Positions 37,282 to 45,328 are shown, counted from the stretch's first letter. The stretch: DNA of 64,000 nucleotides from Paracoccus sp. N5 (GCF_000371965.1 NZ_AQUO01000001.1:186001-250000), one strand, 5' to 3'. Numbers and translations are program-made. The notes: generated from the sequence alone by a model not told the origin.

Positions 37282-38008
37282 TAAAGCGCAGATCCCGCGC
37301 GATGTCGAGCAGGGACTCGCCGGATGCGAAGCCGAGCGAAGCGGTCTGCCGTCGAACCCCTGCGGTGAGTTCAGTGAGGCCCCTTTCCACAGCACCGTCC
37401 ACACTCGTCAGGACGTCATGCGAATGGCTGCGGGCGAGGTGCTTTGCCAGTTCGTCAGGCGTGGTCTCGCCGAGAAAGTGATTCAAAAGCGCCATGATAC
37501 GCATGGGATTGCCGGACGCCAGTGCTCGCTTCGCGTCCCGCAGCGGCGGCAAATAGACATGACGCACCATGTCCTGGCAGCCGGGCTCGGGCGCGTTGCC
37601 TTCCCTGCCAGCCCAAATTGTCGGGCGGACACCCGTTCGGCTGCCCTCAAACCGTATAGAGCGTTGGTCAGCGTCGTATCGGTGGCAGCGCTGATCAGAC
37701 GCCCCTGCTGGCCGGTCGTCAGGCCCGAAAAATGCGCTTCGAGTTCGAAGTGTGGGGCAGCGCTCTGAAACGTTACATCCGTTGGCTCGCAATGAATCTA
37801 GCGGCGGCCGCCGAGCGGTATAGTTAGGAGGCGGATCGCATCAATCGCATCGCTTTTCCCGCCGTTGTTCTCACCACCAACACGGTAAGGTCTGGCTGAA
37901 AATCGATCTCACAATCGCCGAAGGACCGAAAATTTTTCAGCTTTGCTGAAGATAAATACATTCACTGCCCCATATTGCTTTTATAATGCCGTCGTCACAG
38001 AGGCTAGG

Positions 38009-38368
38009 TCATGTTGACAAATGGCGGAGCCAGAGCCTGATGCAGGCGACGTCGACGAAGCCAAGGAAGCTTTCGGCGGTTTTGTCGTAGCGGGTTGCAA
38101 GGCGGCGGCTATTTTTCAGCTTGTTGAAGCAGCGCTCGACCATGTTGCGCAGGGTGTAGATGGTCATGTCGACAGCCTTGCGCACCCTTCGGTTCCTTCG
38201 CATCGGTATCATGGGCAGGGCGTTGCGGCTCTCGATGTCTTCCCGAATTTTATCAGAGTCATAGCCCCTGTCGGCGACCAGAACTGCTGGTTGCGGCAGG
38301 TTGTCGGCCATCACCATATCATAGCCGGTGTAGTCGGAATCCTGCCCCGGCGTGATCTCGGTCCTCAT
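38009..38368 (-). CDS. IS5-family transposase, C-terminal frame (orfB)
   Basis: The 119-residue frame from ATG 38368 carries TPGQDSDYTGYDMVMAD, LVADRGYDSDKIREDIE and VERCFNKLKNSRRLATRYDK, the second Asp and the Glu-region of the DDE domain. The frame remains open upstream (KEALGRSRGGFSTKIHLRVN) to the slip site at 38450-38458, so the working product is the fusion with orfA. Confidence 0.85.
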   Translation of the reverse strand: MRTEITPGQDSDYTGYDMVMADNLPQPAVLVADRGYDSDKIREDIESRNALPMIPMRRNRRVRKAVDMTIYTLRNMVERCFNKLKNSRRLATRYDKTAESFLGFVDVACIRLWLRHLST

Positions 38369-38790
38369 CGGGAGGCCTGCGCCGTTGACGCGGAGATGGA
38401 TCTTGGTCGAGAAGCCGCCTCTCGAACGGCCAAGAGCCTCTTTCGGAGTCCCCCTTTTGCGCCCGCCGCATGATGATGGGCGCGGATCACAGTGCTATCA
38501 ACCATCTGGAGCTTGTCTGGCGCGATCCCAGCGTGGTTCAGCGCATCCAGGATATCCTCCCACAGTCCCGCCAAAGTCCAGCGGCGGAACTGACGGTAGA
38601 CCGAGGACCACTTGCCAAACTCTTCGGGCAGATCGCGCCATGGCGCACCAGTCCTTGCGATCCAGAATATACCATTCAGAACAAGACGATGGTCCGCAGG
38701 TTTCCGCCCGTTAGGGTGCCGGACGGCACGAATGAAGCCCTCGAAGAAGGTCCACTCATCGTCGGATATCAGGTTGCGTGCCAAGTTCAT
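38365..38790 (-). CDS. IS5-family transposase, N-terminal frame (orfA)
   Basis: The 141-residue frame has LISDDEWTFFEGFIRAVRHP, GRKPADHRLVLNGIFWIART, GAPWRDLP and MVDSTVIRAHHHAAGAKGG, the last containing the first catalytic Asp. After AKGG at an A4G5 run (38450-38458) the remaining residues are out of frame. A -1 shift on A-AAA-GGG leads into orfB. Confidence 0.87.
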   Translation of the reverse strand: MNLARNLISDDEWTFFEGFIRAVRHPNGRKPADHRLVLNGIFWIARTGAPWRDLPEEFGKWSSVYRQFRRWTLAGLWEDILDALNHAGIAPDKLQMVDSTVIRAHHHAAGAKGGLRKRLLAVREAASRPRSISASTAQASR

Positions 38791-38857
38791 CTCCCACGTA
38801 GAGATGAGCTTGAATCATAGGACGACTGCCAGAGGAATCCCTTTTGTCAACACGACC

Positions 38858-39023
38858 TACAACTAAGCAGGATCATCCAGCCATACCCTCATGGAAGCCG
38901 CAGAACGGTTCCATTGCTTGGGCGGCCTCGTCGCCCGGCCCACTCGCGCTGGTGTGCTACCCATGCCCGCGATCAGTGTCGATAGCCAGCCCCGGGCAGG
39001 CGCACTCACAGGGGGGAACACGC
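38858..39023. other. Short non-coding flank
   Basis: Between the IS5-family element and the GNAT pseudogene I see no gene or recognisable relic. A GGGGGG run at 39012-39017 just before the pseudogene start would have served as its ribosome binding site. Confidence 0.35.
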
Positions 39024-39426
39024 ATGGACCAGAACCACGCCGGACAGATTGCGGCCTTGCTCAACACGCGCAATCAGCTCGTCAAAAACTACGACGCCAA
39101 GGCCATCCTCAGTGCGCGCGCACGGTTCCTGTTCGAGGTGCGAGATAATCAGGTCGTCGGTTGCGTCGAATTGAAAAAGGTCCAGTGGTAGCAGGCGAAG
39201 GTCAATCACCTCACGGTCCACGAGGATTATTGTCGGCGGGAGATCGCGCAAGCGCTTCTCGCTGCAGCTACCGCGCGCGCCATCGAAGACAGAGCCCGCA
39301 TCTTGCAGTGTACGATCAGGGACAACAATGTTGAGAGCACGGGCTTGTTTGTGAAGAACGCATTCGTGCGTACAGCCTTGTTCCTGTACCCGACACCGGA
39401 AACAATGTCCGCATCGGCAACCATAG
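39024..39426 (+). pseudogene. GNAT acetyltransferase pseudogene (in-frame TAG, later frameshift)
   Basis: ATG 39024 opens a GNAT-like protein (NAGQ/argA-like start: QIAALLNTRNQLVKNYDAKA; FLFEVRDNQVVGCVELKKVQ). After W55 an amber TAG interrupts (39189-39191), but the same frame continues for about 60 codons with recognisable GNAT sequence: VNHLTVHEDYCRREIAQALL, RILQCTIRDNNVESTGLFVK. A frame change at about 39375 follows, then PDTGNNVRIGNHR. The stop, the frameshift and the missing end make it non-functional. Confidence 0.75.
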
Positions 39427-39583
39427 GCCCCGCCGACATCATAGATGATGCGGTCGGGCCGGGGGTGATCCATTCGGCCGCCCGCCTGCGGATCAGCTGC
39501 GCCTGCGGGAAAAGCCGCGTCAGGATCGCCGTCGAAAGACCTCATCCGCCGCCGGAATGGGTGACGAGATAGGCGGGGGTCAT
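39420..39583 (-). pseudogene. N-terminal relic of a MYG1-family (UPF0160) protein
   Basis: From ATG 39583 the minus strand reads MTPAYLVTHSGGG, a stop and small deletion where DEV is expected, then LSTAILTRLFPQAQLIRRRA and EWITPGP. After another frame change it gives DRIIYDVGGAYG. This matches the start of MYG1-type DHH-like exonuclease proteins. The rest is absent, and the relic abuts the GNAT pseudogene. Bases 39584-39751 hold nothing I can identify. Confidence 0.7.
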
Positions 39584-39751
39584 GGCTGGCATTCCTTGGC
39601 GCGCTGGGAGCGTCCGGTCAAGCCGATCCGGCAAATGACAAGCCGAGGCCGGAAATTCGGCCCCAGCAAAATCAACAGGTTGACAAAACTATGCCCCGAA
39701 CTCGGCCGAAACCACCCCGAGCCGGCACCAACTTTCGCCCGATTTACAGCC

Positions 39752-40063
39752 TCAATGCGTCCAGGGCGCGCGGCGGTCGGTGGCGAAGTTCTCGCCATAG
39801 CCGCGGGGGCGGATGTTCGCGGCGCGGGCGTGGGGCTCGACCACCTCGAAATCCAGGCCCTTCTCGCGGGCGTAGTCCTCGGCCTGCTTGCGGGTTTCGA
39901 AGCGCAGCTTCACCTGGCTCTGCGTGTCGTCGCTGCTGGTCCAGCCCATCAGCGGGTCGATCTCGCGCGCATCCGCCGCCGGAAAGACCAGCACCCATTC
40001 GCGGGTGCGGGCGACGCCCGACTGCATGGCGTTGCGGGCAGGCTTGTAGATGCGGACTCGCAT
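39752..40063 (-). CDS. NDUFS4-like complex I accessory subunit
   Basis: The 103-residue protein matches the ETC complex I NDUFS4/18-kDa family: VRIYKPARNAMQSGVARTRE, WVLVF, DPLMGWTSSDDTQSQVKLRF and AEDYAREKGLDFEV. It would sit on the peripheral arm of NADH:ubiquinone oxidoreductase. Such supernumerary subunits occur in alphaproteobacteria, including Paracoccus, and in mitochondria. ATG 40063 follows GAGGG. It diverges from uvrB. Confidence 0.92.
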   Translation of the reverse strand: MRVRIYKPARNAMQSGVARTREWVLVFPAADAREIDPLMGWTSSDDTQSQVKLRFETRKQAEDYAREKGLDFEVVEPHARAANIRPRGYGENFATDRRAPWTH

Positions 40064-40202
40064 TGGCGGGAACCCTCTGTTCTTGCTCAGGGCCTTATCC
40101 CCCAAGCCGGCCCGCTGTTCAAGATGGCAGTGCAAGACGCCGCTTGCCCCTTGCATCCGCGCGCCGAGATGCCAGATTCATCCCCGGAACAAAGGGAAAA
40201 CC

Positions 40203-42389
40203 ATGGGCCACAACAACACCAATGCGCCCGTCGCGCGCTTCGCCGAGGTCACCCGCCCCAAGCTCGAGGGCGGCAAGCGCTTCGTCATGCAGTCCGAGTT
40301 CCTGCCGGCCGGCGACCAGCCCACCGCCATCGCCGAGCTGGCCCAGGGCGTGCGCGCGGGCGAGCGCGACCAGGTGCTGCTGGGCGCCACCGGCACCGGC
40401 AAGACCTACACCATGGCCAAGGTGATCGAGGAAACCCAGCGCCCCGCCATCATCCTGGCGCCGAACAAGACCCTCGCCGCGCAATTATACGGCGAATTCA
40501 AGGGCTTCTTTCCCGACAACGCCGTCGAATACTTCGTCAGCTACTACGACTATTACCAGCCCGAGGCCTATGTGCCGCGCTCCGACACCTATATCGAGAA
40601 GGAATCGCAGATCAACGAGGCCATCGACCGCATGCGCCACTCGGCCACGCGGGCGCTGCTGGAACGCGACGACGTGATCATCGTCGCCTCGGTTTCCTGC
40701 ATCTACGGCATCGGCTCGGTCGAGACCTATTCGGCCATGACCCAGGACATGGTCGTCGGCCAGCAATACGAACAGCGCGGCTTCATCAACGAACTGGTCG
40801 CCCAGCAATACCGCCGCCTCGACGCCGCCTTCCAGCGCGGCGGCTTCCGGGTGCGCGGCGACGTGGTCGAAGTCTGGCCCGCCCACCTCGAGGACCGGGC
40901 CTGGCGCTTCGACTTCTTCGGCAACGAATTGGAAGCCATCACCGAATTCGACCCGCTGACCGGGGCGAAAACCGACAGCTTCAAGCAGATCCGCATCTAT
41001 GCCAACAGCCATTACGTCACCCCGCGCCCGACCTTGCAGCAGGCGATCAAGGGCATCCGCGCCGAACTTCAGGGACGGCTGAAACAGCTGACCGACGAGG
41101 GCAAGCTGCTGGAAGCCCAGCGGCTCGAGCAGCGCACGAACTTCGACCTGGAAATGCTTGAAGCGACAGGCGTTTGCAACGGGATCGAGAACTATTCCCG
41201 CTATCTGACCGGCCGCGCGCCGGGCGAGCCGCCGCCGACGCTCTTCGAATTCATTCCTGACAATGCCATCGTCTTCGCCGACGAATCGCATGTCTCGGTG
41301 CCGCAGATCGGCGGCATGTATCGCGGCGACTTCCGGCGCAAGTTCACCCTGGCCGAGCATGGCTTCCGCCTGCCCTCCTGCATGGACAACCGCCCGCTGA
41401 AATTCGAGGAATGGGACGCCATGCGCCCGCAATCGGTCTTCGTCAGCGCCACACCGGCCGATTGGGAACTGGACCAGACCGGCGGCGTCTTCACCGAACA
41501 GGTCATCCGCCCCACCGGCCTGATCGACCCGCAGATCGAGATCAGGCCCGTCGAGATGCAGGTCGACGACCTCCTGGACGAGGTGCGCAAGGTCTCGGCC
41601 GCCGGCATGCGCACGCTGGTAACCACCCTGACCAAGCGCATGGCCGAGGACCTGACCGAATACCTGCACGAACAGGGCATCCGCGTGCGCTACATGCACA
41701 GCGACATCGACACGATCGAGCGGATCGAGATCCTGCGCGACCTGCGGCTGGGGGCCTTCGACGTGCTGGTCGGCATTAACTTGTTGCGCGAAGGCCTTGA
41801 TATTCCCGAATGCGGCCTGGTCGCCATCCTGGACGCGGATAAAGAGGGCTTCCTGCGCTCGGAAACCTCGCTGATCCAGACCATCGGCCGCGCCGCCCGC
41901 AACGCCGAAGGCCGCGTCATCATGTATGCCGACCGCATCACCGGCAGCATGGAGCGCGCCATGGCCGAGACCGAGCGGCGCCGGCAGAAGCAGATGGCCT
42001 ATAACCTGGAACACGGCATCACGCCGCAGACCGTGCGCAAGAACGTCGAGGACGTGCTGGCCGGGCTCTGGCAGGGTGATACCGACCAGTCGCGCATCAC
42101 GACGAAGATCGACAAGCCCATGGTCGGCGCCAATCTGGCCGCGCATCTCGACGCGCTGCGCGCCCAGATGCGCAAGGCGGCCGAAAACCTGGAATTCGAG
42201 GAAGCCGCCCGGCTGCGCGACGAGGTCAAGCGGCTCGAGGCCGTCGAGCTGGCCGTGGCCGACGACCCGCTGGCGCGCCAATCCGCCATCGAGGAAGCCG
42301 CCGAAGAGGCCGTCAAGGCCTCGGGGCGCTCGACGGCGGGCCGCGCCGGTCAGCGCGGCGGCAACAAACGGTCAAAACGCAAGCACTAG
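40203..42389 (+). CDS. uvrB: UvrABC system protein B
   Basis: The 728-residue nucleotide excision repair helicase-like subunit has Walker A GATGTGKTYT, the DNA-binding beta-hairpin (VEYFVSYYDYYQPEAYVP), Walker B FADESHVSVPQ and motif VI GRAARNAEGRVIMYAD. A C-terminal UVR motif near residue 650 (MRKAAENLEFEEAARLRDEV) recruits UvrC, followed by a basic tail. The start is ATG 40203 with AAAGGG upstream. No alphaproteobacterial-type LexA box was seen. Its stop overlaps the next gene's stop. Confidence 0.98.
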   Translation: MGHNNTNAPVARFAEVTRPKLEGGKRFVMQSEFLPAGDQPTAIAELAQGVRAGERDQVLLGATGTGKTYTMAKVIEETQRPAIILAPNKTLAAQLYGEFKGFFPDNAVEYFVSYYDYYQPEAYVPRSDTYIEKESQINEAIDRMRHSATRALLERDDVIIVASVSCIYGIGSVETYSAMTQDMVVGQQYEQRGFINELVAQQYRRLDAAFQRGGFRVRGDVVEVWPAHLEDRAWRFDFFGNELEAITEFDPLTGAKTDSFKQIRIYANSHYVTPRPTLQQAIKGIRAELQGRLKQLTDEGKLLEAQRLEQRTNFDLEMLEATGVCNGIENYSRYLTGRAPGEPPPTLFEFIPDNAIVFADESHVSVPQIGGMYRGDFRRKFTLAEHGFRLPSCMDNRPLKFEEWDAMRPQSVFVSATPADWELDQTGGVFTEQVIRPTGLIDPQIEIRPVEMQVDDLLDEVRKVSAAGMRTLVTTLTKRMAEDLTEYLHEQGIRVRYMHSDIDTIERIEILRDLRLGAFDVLVGINLLREGLDIPECGLVAILDADKEGFLRSETSLIQTIGRAARNAEGRVIMYADRITGSMERAMAETERRRQKQMAYNLEHGITPQTVRKNVEDVLAGLWQGDTDQSRITTKIDKPMVGANLAAHLDALRAQMRKAAENLEFEEAARLRDEVKRLEAVELAVADDPLARQSAIEEAAEEAVKASGRSTAGRAGQRGGNKRSKRKH

Positions 42390-42667
42390 CCGCAGCTTAC
42401 GCGAACAAGCTTACCCGTCTTGTCATGTTCGAAATTCAGCCGGTTCGGGTTGTAGTCCATGGTGACGGGATCGCCGGTCTTGTAGCTGCGATAGGCTTGG
42501 TCGGCGGGGATCGAGATGGTCACGCCGCTTTGCCCGACCAGCCCCAGGTAACGGCCGGCGCCGCAGCTGTCCTCGGCCGGCGGGGTGGGTTCGGGTGGCG
42601 CCGGCTCGGGCACGCAGCCCGCCGCCAGCAACGGGATGAGCATCGCAACAGGCAGGATCGGCTTCAT
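42386..42667 (-). CDS. Peptidase inhibitor I78-family lipoprotein
   Basis: The 93-residue product has a lipoprotein signal ending LLAAGC and a short proline-rich linker. The I78 fold follows (CGAGRYLGLVGQSGVTISI; GDPVTMDYNPNRLNFEHDK; VRVSCG), with two cysteines placed to form a disulfide. Family members inhibit subtilisin-like proteases in the periplasm or at the outer membrane; activity here is inferred. GGAAGG lies before the ATG at 42667. It is convergent with uvrB, overlapping by 4 bases at the stops. Confidence 0.82.
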   Translation of the reverse strand: MKPILPVAMLIPLLAAGCVPEPAPPEPTPPAEDSCGAGRYLGLVGQSGVTISIPADQAYRSYKTGDPVTMDYNPNRLNFEHDKTGKLVRVSCG

Positions 42668-42770
42668 CGGAAGGTCTCCTTGACGCGGACAATCGCAGCG
42701 CAACCCCTTTGCCCGCGAAAGGTTCCGCGTCACCCGCCCGCGCGCCCCGCATCGGCCAAACACCGCCGTT

Positions 42771-43406
42771 TCACGGCAGCCGGGCCAGCACCTCGTCGGT
42801 CAGCGCATCGATTTCGCTGCGCGCCACCGGGTTGCGGCCGCTGTCGCTGGCGCCCAGGCCCTGGCCCAGCGTCTCGGCATAGCTGACGCGGTTGGCGATC
42901 TGCGCCGCCGCGACCTCGGCCCCCAGCTCCTCGGCCTTTTCCGCGACCTCTCCGGCCAGCCGCGTGCCCGGCCGGGTGCGGTTCAGCACGATCAGCGTGT
43001 CGCATTTCTCGCGCCGGGCCAGGTCCAGCACGCCCTCGGTCGCCCACAGGTCGACATGGCTGGTCGCGACCGGCACCAGCACCAGATCGGCCACCCGCAG
43101 CGCCGGGCGCAGGTCGCTGTCGATCTTGGGCGGCGTGTCGATGATGACATAGTCGAAGCGTTTCTTCAGCTTGTCGGATTCGTAGCTCGCCCCCCAGGCC
43201 GAAGAGGTGGTGAACTCCAGCGCCTCGTCCTCGCCCAGGCGTTCCAGCCGCTCCAGGAACCAGCGCCCCAGGCTGCCCTGCGGATCGGTGTCCAGCAGGC
43301 CCACGGAATGACCCCGCCCGCGCAGGCAGACCGCCAGGTTGACCGCCACCGTGGTCTTGCCGGATCCGCCCTTCTGCTGGGCAATCGTGATGATGCGTCC
43401 TGCCAT
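42771..43406 (-). CDS. ParA-family ATPase (orphan)
   Basis: The 211-residue deviant-Walker ATPase has KGGSGKTT at about residues 12-19, the DTDPQGSLGRW switch I region and IIDTPPKID (switch II). No parB-like gene or parS-like site lies beside it. Orphan ParA proteins position plasmids, chemoreceptor clusters or other cargo; the cargo here is unknown. MipZ is less likely because MipZ is longer. Confidence 0.88.
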   Translation of the reverse strand: MAGRIITIAQQKGGSGKTTVAVNLAVCLRGRGHSVGLLDTDPQGSLGRWFLERLERLGEDEALEFTTSSAWGASYESDKLKKRFDYVIIDTPPKIDSDLRPALRVADLVLVPVATSHVDLWATEGVLDLARREKCDTLIVLNRTRPGTRLAGEVAEKAEELGAEVAAAQIANRVSYAETLGQGLGASDSGRNPVARSEIDALTDEVLARLP

Positions 43407-43515
43407 GCGCCCCCTCCGCTCTGGCCCCGCTGCCCGGGGCGCGTCCGAAGGCCAGACTAGGCAGGTTCCTGCCGCAAGGCGAGCGGTTTTCGCGCCCGCA
43501 GAAACCGCCCGGGCT

Positions 43516-43839
43516 TCAGCTGTCCCAGACGCCCATCACCTCGTACATCACCGGCTCGAAATGCCGGCACATGGCATGGATGGCGCGGTTGCGCTCGCGC
43601 ATCTCGGGGCTGCGCAGCATGGCCTGATAGTCGCGGCGGTCGCGCCATTGCGAATAGGTGGCGATGCGGGTCTGGGCGTCGTTCAGATGCACGGCGCCCG
43701 AGACATAGCCGGGCTGCCGGCTGATCACCTCGGCATAGGCGGCGGTCAGCGCGTCCAGCACATCATGGGCGCTGCCGGGGGTGACGTCGAAGGTGCAGAT
43801 GACGGTCTGGCCGTCGAAACCGTCCGCGATGCGGGTCAT
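43516..43839 (-). CDS. Antibiotic biosynthesis monooxygenase (ABM)-fold protein
   Basis: The 107-residue ferredoxin-like fold protein has TVICTFDVTPGSAHDVLDAL and GYVSGAVHLNDAQTRIATYS, then QWRDRRDYQAMLRSPEMRER, typical of ABM-domain proteins. These are small dimeric enzymes acting on quinones or heme, but many are uncharacterised. Nothing in the context specifies the substrate. Confidence 0.8.
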   Translation of the reverse strand: MTRIADGFDGQTVICTFDVTPGSAHDVLDALTAAYAEVISRQPGYVSGAVHLNDAQTRIATYSQWRDRRDYQAMLRSPEMRERNRAIHAMCRHFEPVMYEVMGVWDS

Positions 43840-43919
43840 GGCTGGGGCTCCTTGCCGCTGGCTCGTGCCCCCAGCTTAGCGCAGAGCCGCTGCGGGAAAA
43901 GCCCCTATCGTTCGCCGCC

Positions 43920-43963
43920 GCCGGTGCACGGCCGGTGTACGCGCGGTGTACGCGCGCTGCACG
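43920..43963. repeat. Four tandem 11-base repeats
   Basis: GCCGGTGCACG, GCCGGTGTACG, CGCGGTGTACG and CGCGCTGCACG follow one another without gaps, each ending TGYACG. With an 11-base period the motifs lie on the same face of the helix. They sit 151 bases before the dipeptidase start and 80 bases upstream of the ABM gene, in the divergent intergenic space. They could be a regulator-binding array. Confidence 0.65.
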
Positions 43964-44028
43964 GCGGTCACAAGCAGATCCCCAGCAATTGCCGGGGATC
44001 GGCGCCCCGGCCCCGCGGCCTGTGCACC

Positions 44029-44046
44029 GCGCAACGCGCGTTGCGC
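44029..44046. promoter_or_regulatory. Perfect 18-base palindrome, possible operator
   Basis: GCGCAACGC joined to its reverse complement GCGTTGCGC. It lies 67 bases before the dipeptidase start. A related half (TTGCGCCGCGCAA) occurs at 44083-44095 closer to the gene. A dimeric repressor or activator site is plausible; no regulator gene is adjacent. Confidence 0.45.
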
Positions 44047-44113
44047 CCGGCCGGCTTGCGGCGCGCGGGGAACCGGCGCATGTTGCGCCGCGCAAGGCGA
44101 AAGGACAGCAGCC

Positions 44114-45163
44114 ATGATTCCGGTCTTCGACGGTCACAACGACTTCCTCCAGCGCATGGTCGCCGCCGGTCCCGGACGCGAGCGGCTGTGGCTGCAGGGC
44201 GACGGCACCGGCCATCTGGACCTGCCGCGGATGAAGGCCGGCGGCTTCGCGGGCGGCTTCTTCGCGATCTGGACCCCCTCGCCGCCCGGTCCCGACGATG
44301 CGCTGGCGGCGATGCTGAAGAAGAACCCGCCCTTTGCCCTTGATCTTCCAGCGGAAATCCCCTCGGACCAGGCGCTGCCGCATGCGCTGGCCCAGGCCGG
44401 GCAGCTGCTGGCCATGGCGCGCAGCGGCACGCTGGACATCGGCCTGAGCGCCGCCGACCTGCGCGCCAGCATCGCCGCCGGCCGCATCGCCGCCATCCTG
44501 CATATCGAGGGCGCCGAGCCGATCCCCGACCTCGACGCGCTGCATGTCTGGCACGCCATGGGCCTGCGCTCGCTGGGGCCGGTCTGGTCGCGGCCGACGG
44601 CCTATGGCCATGGCGTGCCCTTCGCCTTTCCGTCCTCGCCCGACACCGGGCCGGGGCTGACCGATCTCGGCCGCGAATTGATCAAGGAATGCAACCAGTT
44701 GCGCATCATGCTGGACCTGTCGCACCTGAACGAAAAGGGCTTCGACGACGTGGCCCGGCTGTCGGACGCGCCGCTGGTCGCCAGCCATTCCTGCGCCCAT
44801 GCCGTGGCGCCCAGCTCGCGCAACCTGACCGACCGCCAGCTCCGGGTGATCGCGGAAAGCCGCGGCCTGGTCGGGCTGAACTTCGCGGTGGGCTTCCTGC
44901 ATCCCGAAGGCCGCCGCGACCCGATGCATGGCTTCGCGGTCATGCTGCGCCATCTCGACCACCTGCTGGCGCATCTGGGCGAGGACGGCGTGGCCCTGGG
45001 TTCGGATTTCGACGGCGCCGACATGCCGGCCGACCTGGCCGATGCCGCGGCCTTGCAGAACCTGGTCCAGGCCATGCTGGAGCACGGCTATGGCCGCGAA
45101 CTGGTTGAAAAGATTGCCTGGAAGAACTGGCTGGCCCTGCTCGAGCGGACCTGGGGCACCTGA
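44114..45163 (+). CDS. Membrane dipeptidase-family (peptidase M19) protein
   Basis: The 349-residue zinc dipeptidase starts with the metal ligands FDGHND (HxD) and has the bridging Glu in ILHIEGAEP. Further ligands lie in LDLSHLNEKGFDDV and VASHSCAHAV, and the closing Asp is in VALGSDFDGADMP. It hydrolyses dipeptides, often with D-residues; relatives also act in pyrroloquinoline or opine metabolism. No signal peptide is visible, so it is probably cytosolic. AAAGGACAGCAGCC precedes the ATG. Confidence 0.9.
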   Translation: MIPVFDGHNDFLQRMVAAGPGRERLWLQGDGTGHLDLPRMKAGGFAGGFFAIWTPSPPGPDDALAAMLKKNPPFALDLPAEIPSDQALPHALAQAGQLLAMARSGTLDIGLSAADLRASIAAGRIAAILHIEGAEPIPDLDALHVWHAMGLRSLGPVWSRPTAYGHGVPFAFPSSPDTGPGLTDLGRELIKECNQLRIMLDLSHLNEKGFDDVARLSDAPLVASHSCAHAVAPSSRNLTDRQLRVIAESRGLVGLNFAVGFLHPEGRRDPMHGFAVMLRHLDHLLAHLGEDGVALGSDFDGADMPADLADAAALQNLVQAMLEHGYGRELVEKIAWKNWLALLERTWGT

Positions 45164-45170
45164 GCCCGCG

Positions 45171-45185
45171 CCCCCTGCGAGGGGG
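45171..45185 (+). terminator. GC-rich hairpin after the dipeptidase gene
   Basis: CCCCC-TGCGA-GGGGG begins 8 bases after the stop. The following bases (TCGTCGGGGG) are not T-rich, so this is a weak terminator candidate. The remaining 140 bases to the ppx stop show nothing else clear. Confidence 0.35.
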
Positions 45186-45328
45186 TCGTCGGGGGAGGAC
45201 GATCCTTTCTAACCGGACACCTGGTAAACAACACCCGGACCGCCGTCCCCCGTGGCTTCTGTTTGCCACGAAAGGCGCAGCCGGGAAACCTGTCGGTTGG
45301 GACAGGATTTTCGGCCGCGGCCCGCGAT

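Larger units (their letters stand above)
36345..37961 (-). pseudogene. OLD/RecF-like AAA ATPase gene, disrupted by IS5-family element, frameshift and stop
   Basis: From ATG 37961 the minus strand encodes MYLSSAKLKNFRSFGDCEID then FQPDLTVLV, a typical OLD/RecF N-terminus. One base is lost inside Walker A, and the next frame resumes with GENNGGKSDAIDAIRLL. A TAG follows after PLGGRR where a Glu codon is expected. Further down are HVYLPPLRDAKRALASGN and ELAKHLARSHSHDVL up to RDLRF, where the IS at 36443-37281 interrupts. Beyond it the frame continues LADHGVVPEDLRYSGHGYAN, LLFMA and is then lost. The ABC signature/Walker B half and any TOPRIM nuclease domain are gone. OLD-family proteins are often anti-phage nucleases. 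Confidence 0.8.
38007..38857 (-). mobile_element. IS5-family insertion sequence with TA duplication
   Basis: The 851-base element has ends GGTCATGTTGACAAA (38007) and, reverse complemented, GGTCGTGTTGACAAA (38857), a nearly perfect inverted repeat. It is flanked by TA at 38005-38006 and 38858-38859. It lies just upstream of the OLD pseudogene start. It is only distantly similar to the element at 36443-37281, so they are different IS types. Confidence 0.9.

Noticed and set aside
37256..37792. A 178-codon minus-strand gene starting at 37792
   Set aside because: It is only the middle of the OLD pseudogene with a spurious upstream start; its first 50 or so residues are out of frame with the homologous sequence, and its last residues come from the IS end.
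40070..40082. GAAC-N5-GTTC upstream of uvrB as an SOS box
   Set aside because: The alphaproteobacterial LexA site is a direct GTTC-N7-GTTC (or GAAC-N7-GAAC) repeat; this is an inverted pair with a 5-base gap, so I do not call it.
43920..44117. Overlapping short frames through the tandem repeats as a peptide gene
   Set aside because: Several frames stay open only because of the repeat composition; none has a ribosome binding site or a plausible protein sequence.
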